Positions 56,947-64,000 of a stretch of DNA of 64,000 bases are shown here, piece by piece (the first letter of the stretch is position 1; every line of letters starts with the position of its first letter). The translations under genes were made by a program, and so were the position numbers. The stretch covers positions 62,001-126,000 of the forward strand of contig NZ_CAJGBF010000007.1 in assembly GCF_904424705.1 (NCBI RefSeq), written 5' to 3'. The notes under the pieces are model-generated. The model was not told where the DNA came from, made no database searches, and worked only from the letters and a program-made list of their open reading frames with translations. This DNA comes from Rossellomorea arthrocnemi. Its GTDB lineage: Bacteria; Bacillota; Bacilli; Bacillales; Bacillaceae_B.

Positions 56947-58077
56947 TTGAAGTCAACTATCAAAGCGTGGATTTGGCTACTGGGTCTTCTTGGGTTATTC
57001 ATCGGGATCGGAGTCTTTCTTTCACCGGAGGAGCTGAAGGAGTATCCGGCCTATGTATCCGAATCCCCCTCTCCTACAGGGGTGAAAGCTCTTTACACCT
57101 ATTTAGATAGTGAAGGGGAATCGGTTCGACGCTGGACTTTTTCACCAGACCGGCTGTCAAAAAAAGAATCAGGTCAGCTCTTGATTATGGCAGAGCCGTT
57201 TTCGATTCCGGAAGAAAAAGATATGGAGAAGTACGAGGATTTCATAAGACGGGGGAATACAATCCTCCTGTTTAAAGATAATCCAAAAGGGATGTTCCAT
57301 ACGAAGACGGAAGTCATAGGAAATGACTCAACGCCTATTCGTATCCGTGATAGAGAGGGTAATACATATAAAGCCGATATGTTATCAAACGTCAGGTTGA
57401 AAGAAGGAGATGGAGATACGATTCTATTGGATGATGAGGCGGGCACGATTGCCTACAAGTCTGAGATAGGGAAGGGTCAATTGATTGTCTCCACCACACC
57501 GGCGTGGATGATGAATGGGAACATCCTTGAAAAGGATCATCTTTCCATGATTCTCCTTCTGTTAAAAAACGGAGGAGCAGAAGAGGGACCGATTCTGATG
57601 GATGAATATCTCCACGGAGGAGAAAGTCAGGCATCCCTCTCGACTCTTTACCCTCAATGGTTATTGTTGATTCTCCTCCAATTAATCATCTTCACTCTTT
57701 TGGGACTTTGGATGAAGGGGAAGCGGTTCGGAGGCATTCTCGTCCCCCGGGAAGAGATGGTGCGGTTCAGTGATGAGCGTATCAAGGCTCTCTCAGCATG
57801 GTATTTGAAAGGAAAACAATACAAGGCCTCCCTGTTGATCCAATCTGATTATGTAAGACTTCTGTTTCAAGAACGGTGGGGGCTCCCGGTGAGTAAAGAG
57901 TGGGTGGACCTTAAGGAACCACTGGTACGGAGACTGCACACCGTATCGGAAAAGGAACTCGATTCCTTTTTAACGGAAATGAAAAGTATGTTAAGGAAAG
58001 AACGAATCAGCAAGCAGGAATATGTGTTGTGGTCGAAAAGGTTTGAATTATTCAGGAAAGAGGTGGAGGATCGTTGA
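56947..58077 (+). CDS. DUF4350 domain protein
   Basis: This protein of about 376 residues has an N-terminal membrane helix (about residues 5-25), an extracytoplasmic domain (VKALYTYLDSEGESVRRWTF then LLIMAEPFSIPEEKDMEKYE) and a second helix near residue 240 (LLLILLQLIIFTLLGLWM). The cytoplasmic tail follows. The fold of this family resembles a glutamine amidotransferase-like domain. The preferred start is TTG 56947 behind AAAGGAGGG. The longer frame from 56920 lacks such a site. Its stop TGA overlaps the MoxR TTG start (TTGA). Confidence 0.8.
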   Translation: MKSTIKAWIWLLGLLGLFIGIGVFLSPEELKEYPAYVSESPSPTGVKALYTYLDSEGESVRRWTFSPDRLSKKESGQLLIMAEPFSIPEEKDMEKYEDFIRRGNTILLFKDNPKGMFHTKTEVIGNDSTPIRIRDREGNTYKADMLSNVRLKEGDGDTILLDDEAGTIAYKSEIGKGQLIVSTTPAWMMNGNILEKDHLSMILLLLKNGGAEEGPILMDEYLHGGESQASLSTLYPQWLLLILLQLIIFTLLGLWMKGKRFGGILVPREEMVRFSDERIKALSAWYLKGKQYKASLLIQSDYVRLLFQERWGLPVSKEWVDLKEPLVRRLHTVSEKELDSFLTEMKSMLRKERISKQEYVLWSKRFELFRKEVEDR

Positions 58078-59003
58078 AACCAGAAATCACATCCTTAATG
58101 GAGAAATTTGAAGAGCGTATCGTAGGGCAGGGAACGAATCTTAAACTCTTGTTGTCTTCCATTCTGGCAGGAGGACATGTGTTGATTGAAGGGGTACCCG
58201 GCACTGGAAAGACTCAGATGGTGAAGACTCTGTCACGTTTGCTTGGGGGAAGCTTTAACCGCATTCAATTCACCCCGGACCTGTTGCCGAGTGATATAAC
58301 AGGAAGTACGATTTACAACATGAAGGACAGCAGCTTCCAAACGATCAAAGGGCCGATCTTTACCAATGTTCTTCTGGCGGATGAAATCAATCGGACTCCG
58401 GCGAAGACCCAGGCCGCCTTACTTGAAGCCATGGAGGAGAAGCAGGTCACGATCCAAGGGTCGACGTATCCCCTTGAAGAGGTATTCTTTGTGGTGGCAA
58501 CACAAAATCCGATTGAATTCGAAGGAACCTATCCCCTTCCTGAAGCACAGCAGGATCGATTCCTGTTCAAGCTTGATATTGACTTTCCTTCATTTGAGGA
58601 AGAGAAATCAGTCTTAAAACAGGTGATCGAGAATCATGTTGACCGGAGTGAGGTGGGGGCGGTCCTCGACATTGAAACCTTCCTAATGATCAGGAGGGAA
58701 ATCGGGGAAGTAACGCTGAGCGACGCTGTATTAGATTACATCATGCAAATTGTAAGGAAGACCCGGGAAACCGAGTCGATTCGATTCGGTGCGAGTACAA
58801 GGGCAGCCATCTCGATCGGGAAAGCGGGAAGGGCGTGGGCCTATCTGTCAGGACGGGAATATGTCACCCCGGACGATATCAAGATGGTGGCAAGGCCGGC
58901 GCTTAGGCATCGCGTACAGTTATCCCCGCACGTAGAATTGGAGGGACTGACCATTGACCAAGTCATCCAGGAGCTTATTGGGTCGATTACTGTTCCAAGA
59001 TAA
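58074..59003 (+). CDS. MoxR-family AAA+ ATPase
   Basis: This 309-residue AAA+ ATPase is of the MoxR branch, which often works as a chaperone-like factor with von Willebrand-type partner proteins. Walker A is EGVPGTGKTQM (about residues 40-50) and Walker B is NVLLADEINRTPAK. The MoxR signatures are QNPIEFEGTYPLPEAQQDRF and TRAAISIGKAGRAWA. It starts at TTG 58074, overlapping the previous stop, with GGTGGAGG just upstream. It overlaps the DUF58 gene by about 50 bases (or 26 with the later start), an unusually long overlap that suggests tight coupling. Confidence 0.92.
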   Translation: MKPEITSLMEKFEERIVGQGTNLKLLLSSILAGGHVLIEGVPGTGKTQMVKTLSRLLGGSFNRIQFTPDLLPSDITGSTIYNMKDSSFQTIKGPIFTNVLLADEINRTPAKTQAALLEAMEEKQVTIQGSTYPLEEVFFVVATQNPIEFEGTYPLPEAQQDRFLFKLDIDFPSFEEEKSVLKQVIENHVDRSEVGAVLDIETFLMIRREIGEVTLSDAVLDYIMQIVRKTRETESIRFGASTRAAISIGKAGRAWAYLSGREYVTPDDIKMVARPALRHRVQLSPHVELEGLTIDQVIQELIGSITVPR

Positions 59004-60312
59004 GGGTATTTTACCGACATCCCGGTTATTGATCGTTTATGTGTGCTTTTCAGGCCTCCTTTTAACGGGGGCGTTGATTGGGTTGTCATGGATGTGGATT
59101 TTTAGCTTAAATGCTTTCTTTCTCGGGTTGAGTCTCATTGATTTAATGTTCTCCCCTGCTAATAAGAGTGTGGAGGTAAAGCGGAGCATTCCAGATCAAA
59201 TGGAAAGAGGGCTTGATTACACGGTTGAGTTGAAGATAAATAACACATCTCAACGGGATCTATCGTACCGTCTCTTAGACGGGACACCCCAAAGTTTTCA
59301 AACAACTTTCCCACTCGGAGGGAATGTTGCAGGTCTATCAACAGGGAGTCACTCCTATCATGTGGTGACACCTGTACGAGGGGACTATCAGTTAACCAGG
59401 CTCTATTTCCGCTACTGGAGCTCACTGGGGTTATGGGAAAAGCAAAAAACAGTGGAAACAATGGATAAGGTGAAAGTCATCCCCGATCTCACGGAAACGA
59501 GAAAGGTTTTGGAAGATGCCCAGCGGTTTTTACTGTATGAAGGGGTGAAAATCCGAAAGCAGCAGAGTGGAGCAGGGGAGTTTTCGAAAATCAGGAATTA
59601 CGTGGTCGGGGACGATCCGCGAAAGATCAATTGGCGTCAAACGGCAAAGCTCAGGGAAGTGATGACGAATGAATACGAACCTGAGCATGGAAAGTATATT
59701 ACGATCCTGATTGATTGCGGAAGAATGATGGGGGCCGAACTGAAAAAGGGAAACCGTCTGGAAAAATCCCTTGAAGCTGCTCTGACCGTTACGGCGGCAG
59801 CCCTACAGAACGGGGACTATGTGTCGGTCATCGCTTTCAGTAAGAAAGTGAAGGTCTATATTCCCCCAGCGAAAGGGATGGCCCATCTGCAGACCATTCT
59901 TCACCGCATTTATAATCTTGAAGTAGACGCGGCGGAATCCAATTACGCAGCGGTCCTTCACTATGTCCAGACGATGCAGAAGAAACGGAGTCTGCTGCTG
60001 TTATTCAGTGACATCCATACATTCCTCCATGAGGATAATGCGCTTTATTATCTTCAGCGTTTAAGAAGACAGCATCTCTTTTTAATGATAGGAATAGAAG
60101 ATGATAGGTTGGTGAAACAAATCAAAGTGGAGCCAGTCGATGAAGTACGGGCGATGATGAAGAGTATGGCTCAGAAACAGATGCTCGTCAAAAAGAGGGA
60201 GAAAGCCAAGTGGGAAAAACAGGGCCTCCTGATGGTGGAGGCACGTGAAGAGAAACTGGCAACGACGGCCGTTTCGTATTATATCGATATGATGAACCGG
60301 GGTTTAGTGTAG
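58954..60312 (+). CDS. DUF58 domain protein (von Willebrand-like partner of MoxR)
   Basis: This protein of about 452 residues has two N-terminal membrane helices (about residues 22-75) and a cytoplasmic DUF58/VWA-like domain. The conserved DUF58 sequence NYVVGDDPRKINWRQTAKLR is at about residues 217-236, and ITILIDCGRMMG is the likely metal-site strand of the VWA fold (the usual DxSxS is not fully kept). Starts: TTG 58954 after GGAGGG, or TTG 58978 after AGGAG at a short distance. It is the usual partner of MoxR. The end overlaps the convergent SpoIIM-type gene by nine bases. Confidence 0.87.
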   Translation: MTKSSRSLLGRLLFQDKGILPTSRLLIVYVCFSGLLLTGALIGLSWMWIFSLNAFFLGLSLIDLMFSPANKSVEVKRSIPDQMERGLDYTVELKINNTSQRDLSYRLLDGTPQSFQTTFPLGGNVAGLSTGSHSYHVVTPVRGDYQLTRLYFRYWSSLGLWEKQKTVETMDKVKVIPDLTETRKVLEDAQRFLLYEGVKIRKQQSGAGEFSKIRNYVVGDDPRKINWRQTAKLREVMTNEYEPEHGKYITILIDCGRMMGAELKKGNRLEKSLEAALTVTAAALQNGDYVSVIAFSKKVKVYIPPAKGMAHLQTILHRIYNLEVDAAESNYAAVLHYVQTMQKKRSLLLLFSDIHTFLHEDNALYYLQRLRRQHLFLMIGIEDDRLVKQIKVEPVDEVRAMMKSMAQKQMLVKKREKAKWEKQGLLMVEAREEKLATTAVSYYIDMMNRGLV

Positions 60313-61266
60313 AATCATTCTGTTTAGGCGAAGCTTTCCGATGATCATATAGAGAATCAGGCCAAAGACCGTCAACAATGCGACCATATACTTTGCAGGA
60401 AGTGGAATTGCAGCCGGTGTAATGAAGCCTTCGATGATCCCGGCGATGACAAATAAAGGTATCGTTCCAAGGAGAAGCTGGACAGAACGTTTTGCCTGTT
60501 CCTTCAATTGATACCCCCTTGTGAAGCGTCCAGGGACAAATAGCTTATAGCCCATCAGCAAGCCTGCACCACCGGCAATAAATATCGCCGTAAGTTCAAT
60601 CATTCCGTGGGGCACTATATATGCCCAGAATTCGTAGCTCATACCCTGATGCCAGAAGACGGCTGCAAGGGCGCCGACAATGATCCCGTTATATACCAGC
60701 ATATATACCGTTACTAAACCAAATGTGACACCGCCTGCAAATGCGAGAAAGGCCACTTTGATATTATTGGTCATGATGCCTGCTGACATGATGGAAGAAT
60801 CCACCTGCCCATCACTTTTTCCCAGGTTCCCCGGATCCACTCCCTGGGACATTTCTGGTGGTAGAATGGAATAAAGGTGCAGGGGATCATTCACAACGGA
60901 AAGAAAGGCGCCAAGTGCTCCGATTGTAAATAATAGCATTGCCAGGAGAACGAATGTCCACTGCTCGAGAAGCAGACCGATAAATGTGGTGGAGAAAAAA
61001 TGCCTGACCTGTTTTCCGCTGGAGATTTGATCTTTGTATAAGAGATTATGAGATTTCGACACGAGGCCGTTTAAATAATCTGTCACCTCTTCATCGGGAA
61101 AATAGGTCTGGCTGTACGATAAATTCTGGGATGCCTTTTGATAGTGGCGATTGAACTGGTCAATGGACGTTCCCGTCATATTCTTCCTTTTACGAAGGGT
61201 TCCGAGGAGGTCCTCAAGCGCCTTCCAATCGTCCCGGTGCTGTTTGACAAATTGCTTCACATTCAT
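60304..61266 (-). CDS. Stage II sporulation protein M family protein
   Basis: This 320-residue polytopic protein has about six membrane segments and belongs to the SpoIIM/DUF95 family (MIELTAIFIAGGAGLLMGYK is the typical conserved stretch). True SpoIIM (about 215 residues) joins the SpoIID-SpoIIP engulfment complex. This longer form with a cytoplasmic N-terminal half (WKALEDLLGTLRKRKNM) is found beside RDD and MoxR-DUF58 genes and may have a different role. It runs opposite to its neighbours, overlapping the DUF58 gene at the stop codons, and diverges from the RDD gene by 104 bases. Confidence 0.8.
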   Translation of the reverse strand: MNVKQFVKQHRDDWKALEDLLGTLRKRKNMTGTSIDQFNRHYQKASQNLSYSQTYFPDEEVTDYLNGLVSKSHNLLYKDQISSGKQVRHFFSTTFIGLLLEQWTFVLLAMLLFTIGALGAFLSVVNDPLHLYSILPPEMSQGVDPGNLGKSDGQVDSSIMSAGIMTNNIKVAFLAFAGGVTFGLVTVYMLVYNGIIVGALAAVFWHQGMSYEFWAYIVPHGMIELTAIFIAGGAGLLMGYKLFVPGRFTRGYQLKEQAKRSVQLLLGTIPLFVIAGIIEGFITPAAIPLPAKYMVALLTVFGLILYMIIGKLRLNRMILH

Positions 61267-61370
61267 TGTGACACCTACTTGTTCTTTTGATTTCTTACCT
61301 CTTATTATAGTAAGTTTAGAAAAAAATAGAAACCATTAAAGGTAAATTCATCCAAAAGGAGGGAATAGAC

Positions 61371-62180
61371 ATGCAAGAAGGACAAGTCGATATCAGGACC
61401 CCCGAATATGTTTCCCTGCAATTTCAACCGGCAGGTTTAGGGAGCCGTGCCGCAGCCCTCTTGATCGATCAAATCATCCTGGGTATCATGAACATGTTGA
61501 TTGTGGTGATCCTGGTTTTCGCTACCACTGGTGACAACAGCCTATTTGCGTGGTATAGGTTTGAAATTAATTCAACCCTTTGGGGAATCGCCATCATCGC
61601 CCTTTTTGTATTGAACTGGGGATATTTCTTTGCCCTTGAATACTTCTGGGGTGGGAAAACGGTAGGTAAACGCTTATTGGGCATCCGTGTGATGCAGGAG
61701 AACGGTCACAGTATAACACTTTTATCCTGTTTCATCCGGAATCTATTAAGAATCATCGATATGTTGCCCGTTTCCTATTTTCTCGGAATGATCATGATCT
61801 TCCTTCATTCCAAGCATAAAAGGCTGGGGGACATCGTGGCAGGAACCATCGTCGTGCATGAACGTCGGGTCAAAGGAAAGAAGAAAGAGAAAGCCATCGA
61901 AAAAGAAATTCGCCAGAGGGGTCTGCGAAAAGAAGACCTGTCAGTTGAAGATTGGACTTTGAAGCAAATCGGTGCAAAGGAATGGAACCTGGTGAAAACA
62001 TACGCGAATCGATTCTCTCAGCTTCCCCTTACAGAACGTAATCAACTGAGTAAAAAGTTGGCCGATATTCTGTTTCCGAAACTGGGAATCGATATGGAAG
62101 GCATGACGTATAAAGAACTTGAAGATACACTTCTTCTCTTGTACTTGATGTTGGTGGAAGAATGGGAAATCGAATTGTAA
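61371..62180 (+). CDS. RDD-family membrane protein
   Basis: This 269-residue protein has an RDD domain. The motif lies in LGSRAAALLIDQIILGIMN (about residues 26-44), with the following helices in GIAIIALFVLNWGYFFALE, and the family GKTVGKRLLGIRVM and KHKRLGDIVAGT motifs. The cytoplasmic C-terminal third is charged and helical. RDD proteins are often found with SpoIIM-like and MoxR-DUF58 genes, and some are proposed ion transporters. ATG 61371 follows AAAGGAGGG. A T-rich terminator follows. Confidence 0.85.
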   Translation: MQEGQVDIRTPEYVSLQFQPAGLGSRAAALLIDQIILGIMNMLIVVILVFATTGDNSLFAWYRFEINSTLWGIAIIALFVLNWGYFFALEYFWGGKTVGKRLLGIRVMQENGHSITLLSCFIRNLLRIIDMLPVSYFLGMIMIFLHSKHKRLGDIVAGTIVVHERRVKGKKKEKAIEKEIRQRGLRKEDLSVEDWTLKQIGAKEWNLVKTYANRFSQLPLTERNQLSKKLADILFPKLGIDMEGMTYKELEDTLLLLYLMLVEEWEIEL

Positions 62181-62183
62181 ACG

Positions 62184-62215
62184 GCAGAGTCTGGAGAAGA
62201 CTTTGCTTTTTTTTT
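62184..62215 (+). terminator. Terminator of the RDD gene
   Basis: GCAGAGTC (62184-62191) and GACTTTGC (62199-62206) are followed by nine T. Confidence 0.88.
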
Positions 62216-62269
62216 GTGAATAAAATCCATTTCTTTTCACTAAAGGTTTCTTTCGAAAGAGAACAATAA

Positions 62270-62304
62270 AAAAGGATGATCTTCATTATGAGGATCATCC
62301 TTTT
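62270..62304 (-). terminator. Terminator of the small membrane protein gene
   Basis: AAAAGGATGATC (62270-62281) and GATCATCCTTTT (62293-62304) are perfect 12-base arms. On the minus strand a T-run follows. Confidence 0.88.
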
Positions 62305-62311
62305 CCCTGAA

Positions 62312-62599
62312 TCATTCCATTCCGGGAGCCTTCTGAATTTCAAAGATAAGTACAATTGCAGTGATCGCATGGGCAATCAACCGGATAATCGGGAAGAAGT
62401 TCAGGAAGGAAGCAAGGATACCAAGGATGCTTCCGAGGATCGGCTGATCTTCCGACTTGGAAATATACAATACGCTTGCATGCCACAGAGCTATTAAACA
62501 GAGGAGAAAAGGAATTGATTCTCCGGCAATATTACCAAAGATAGGAACTGCCAAAAATAATTCAATTGAAAAGGACAACCATTTTATACGTGAAAGCAC
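62312..62599 (-). CDS. Small membrane protein, 95 residues
   Basis: GTG 62599 follows AAGGAGGTG at eight bases and opens a 95-residue product (VLSRIKWLSFSIELF at the start). Three hydrophobic segments are visible (PFLLCLIALWHASVLYI, ILGSILGILASFLNFFPII and HAITAIVLIFEI). I prefer this to a start at 62674, which would add a charged, unlikely N-terminus without a ribosome binding site. It is a conserved-looking Bacillus membrane protein of unknown role, with a strong terminator directly after its stop. Confidence 0.7.
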   Translation of the reverse strand: MLSRIKWLSFSIELFLAVPIFGNIAGESIPFLLCLIALWHASVLYISKSEDQPILGSILGILASFLNFFPIIRLIAHAITAIVLIFEIQKAPGME

Positions 62600-62689
62600 G
62601 GACACACACCTCCTTCTTTTAGTGTATGAAGGATGGTGTAGTGTGTGCCTGTTTTGAGGGATGATGAGTTCCATTTTTCAACCAGAAAG

Positions 62690-62717
62690 AGCCCCCGTCT
62701 TTTGGAAGACGGGGGCT
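62690..62717 (-). terminator. Terminator of the VLRF1-type gene
   Basis: AGCCCCCGTCTT (62690-62701) and AAGACGGGGGCT (62706-62717) are perfect 12-base arms. On the minus strand CTTTCT follows. Confidence 0.88.
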
Positions 62718-62732
62718 GGCTAATAAGATTAT

Positions 62733-63533
62733 TTATGCAAGCAATTTCTCCACCACTTTATGCTCATTCTCATTCAACAGGTTTTTCCCGATCGTTTCAT
62801 GAACTTCTTTATTCATGCTGGCTTCCAAAACTGCTGCTTCTTCCTTGTCGCCAACGAGGACGATCCGTTCCCATTTTTCATCGGCTGCTTTTTTGTCAAG
62901 GATGCTGCCGAGACTTTTCCACCAGCGCTGTTGATTCGCTTTCAATCGATTTTCGAATTCTTCCTGCTGATTGGCTTTTCCACCGCCGCTTCCCATGCTG
63001 ACATCTGCATGATGCGGACCTTCGTACTTACGCCAGTCATCGGTCTCTAAATCGAACTCCATGAATTCACTGGACTGAATTTCCCCGAATACAGAAGTGA
63101 GGATTTTGATTTGATTTTGCTGAAGAAGCACGAGACCTGTATAAGGATATTCGTTATGGAGAGCTTTCAGTTGACCGAGATGAGGGTTCTCCTCCCAATA
63201 GAAATTCGTGTCAACCGGCACCTGAAGTTCGAACGTTTCCCATATACCACTGTCGGCTGAAGCGAAGATGATGAAGCTCCTGGGCAGCTCACGTTCCAGG
63301 CTGTGAACGTAGTTTTCCACTTTTAGGCGGATGGTTTGGAGTCTTTCTTTTTCCTCCGGTGCGCTTTCAAGGTATTCTTCAAGGCGGTTGAACCCGTTCT
63401 TGAGGGCGATCTTCCATTCTCCACCCTGCTGATCCGGGTCGCTGCGGTCGGTATTTAAGTAGATCGTTAATAATTTATCCGGCTTCTGTAAGTATAAATT
63501 TTCCAGAACACTCATTGTTTTATTTAAAGACAT
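62733..63533 (-). CDS. VLRF1/aeRF1-like protein (release-factor-related)
   Basis: This 266-residue protein resembles the bacterial relatives of eukaryotic release factor 1 and Vms1 (VLRF1 family). FIIFASADSGIWETFELQVP and YTGLVLLQQNQIKILTSVFGE are in the expected positions of the domain. GSGGGKANQQEEFENRLKAN contains the glycine-rich loop with the glutamine thought to act in tRNA-ester hydrolysis. If that holds, it may release peptides from stalled ribosomes. ATG 63533 (MSLNKTMSVLENLY) has AAGGAGGAG upstream. The activity of the bacterial members is not firmly known. Confidence 0.72.
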   Translation of the reverse strand: MSLNKTMSVLENLYLQKPDKLLTIYLNTDRSDPDQQGGEWKIALKNGFNRLEEYLESAPEEKERLQTIRLKVENYVHSLERELPRSFIIFASADSGIWETFELQVPVDTNFYWEENPHLGQLKALHNEYPYTGLVLLQQNQIKILTSVFGEIQSSEFMEFDLETDDWRKYEGPHHADVSMGSGGGKANQQEEFENRLKANQQRWWKSLGSILDKKAADEKWERIVLVGDKEEAAVLEASMNKEVHETIGKNLLNENEHKVVEKLLA

Positions 63534-63666
63534 GGAACTCCTCCTTATAGAATGCTTACTTTTCATATAAACGGTTGAGCCCCTGTTTAAACATCTTTTT
63601 GCAAATAAAGGGAATTGACTGGGAATCTATGTTAAGGAAGAATAGAGTGATAGAGGAGTGATAAAG

Positions 63667-64000
63667 ATGGAAATCAAGAAACAATGGATTCAGGAAGATA
63701 GTGATTACATACGCAAAAAGGTAATCGAGTACAATATGTCCCAGATTGATGACGAAACGAAGACACCACTTGAAAAGGTCAGTTTTGTCATGAGGAATGA
63801 GAAAGGTGAAGTCGTTGGGGGAGTAACTGGGGAAATGTTCTGGCATCATCTTCACGTTGATTTTCTTTGGGTGTCAGAGGAGTATCGGCAAGGAGGCTAT
63901 GGTGCGAAATTAATTCAACAAGTAGAGGAGTATGCAAGAGAAAAGGGGTGTCACCTCGTTAAGCTGGATACGTTCAGCTTTCAGGCGCCTCATTTTTATA
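63667..64000 (+). CDS. GNAT acetyltransferase, 5' part (cut by window end)
   Basis: ATG 63667 follows AGAGGAGTG, and the frame is open to the end of the window (111 residues visible). GGVTGEMFWHHLHVDFLWVS and the acetyl-CoA loop EEYRQGGYGAKLIQQVEEYA are the standard GNAT fold. KGCHLVKLDTFSFQAPHFY resembles the C-terminal part of the family, so perhaps 20-40 residues are missing. The substrate is unknown. It is divergent from the VLRF1-type gene. Confidence 0.82.
   Translation, partial: MEIKKQWIQEDSDYIRKKVIEYNMSQIDDETKTPLEKVSFVMRNEKGEVVGGVTGEMFWHHLHVDFLWVSEEYRQGGYGAKLIQQVEEYAREKGCHLVKLDTFSFQAPHFY

Overview
The window looks like a chromosomal segment of a Gram-positive, endospore-forming member of the Bacillaceae. 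This is inferred from Bacillus-type gene content (ilv-leu, hom-thrCB, liaIH-FSR, swrC, gnt, yeeI, yfmL), strong AGGAGG-type ribosome binding sites, frequent TTG/GTG starts, sigma-A, sigma-54 and CcpA-type sites, and sporulation-related genes (SpoIIM family, a gamma-SASP-like peptide). Rossellomorea/Bacillus-like is my best guess, not a proven identification. I recognised no rRNA, tRNA, CRISPR array, prophage or intact insertion sequence.

Layout. 1-8.3 kb: branched-chain amino acid operon (ilvB 3' end, ilvN, ilvC, leuA, leuB, leuC, leuD) closed by a short threonine dehydratase gene. 8.4-11.8 kb: threonine operon hom-thrC-thrB with a palindrome over its -35 box. 11.8-18.4 kb: AbrB-like protein, a candidate 30-residue peptide gene, a PAS sensor kinase, a YfmL-type helicase, an amidohydrolase, an acetyltransferase and a repeat-rich gap. 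18.6-21.2 kb: UvrD-like helicase and a 45-residue membrane peptide. 21.3-28.3 kb: kynBU (no kynA) divergent from a sigma-54 activator, followed by a sigma-54 promoter, a YjiH-type membrane protein and a class III aminotransferase. 28.3-34.8 kb: a sodium:solute symporter, then gluconate uptake (gntP, gntK) divergent from an RpiR-type regulator, with a CcpA site on the promoter. 35.3-40.3 kb: yeeI, then an ATP-grasp ligase gene paired with a large protein whose C-terminal half carries a papain-like Gln/Cys/His/Asn pattern, then three small acidic-protein genes. 40.4-44.6 kb: TetR regulator and SwrC-type RND pump with three operators. 44.8-51.2 kb: flippase-like protein, cation/proton antiporter, SASP-like peptide, TspO-family protein, M3 oligopeptidase. 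51.4-55.1 kb: liaI-liaH-liaF-liaS-liaR envelope stress operon. 55.2-62.3 kb: membrane protein-DUF4129-DUF4350-MoxR-DUF58 cluster with SpoIIM-family and RDD genes. 62.3-64 kb: small membrane protein, VLRF1-type release-factor-like protein and the start of a GNAT gene.

Two dispersed repeat families run through the window. One is a 12-mer, AGGGACGGACCT, found as inverted pairs forming terminators and as single copies inside genes. The other is a roughly 100-130 bp GC-rich element whose end sequences differ between copies while staying self-complementary within each copy. The best candidate for an undescribed system is the ATP-grasp plus papain-like pair at 36.2-39.5 kb.
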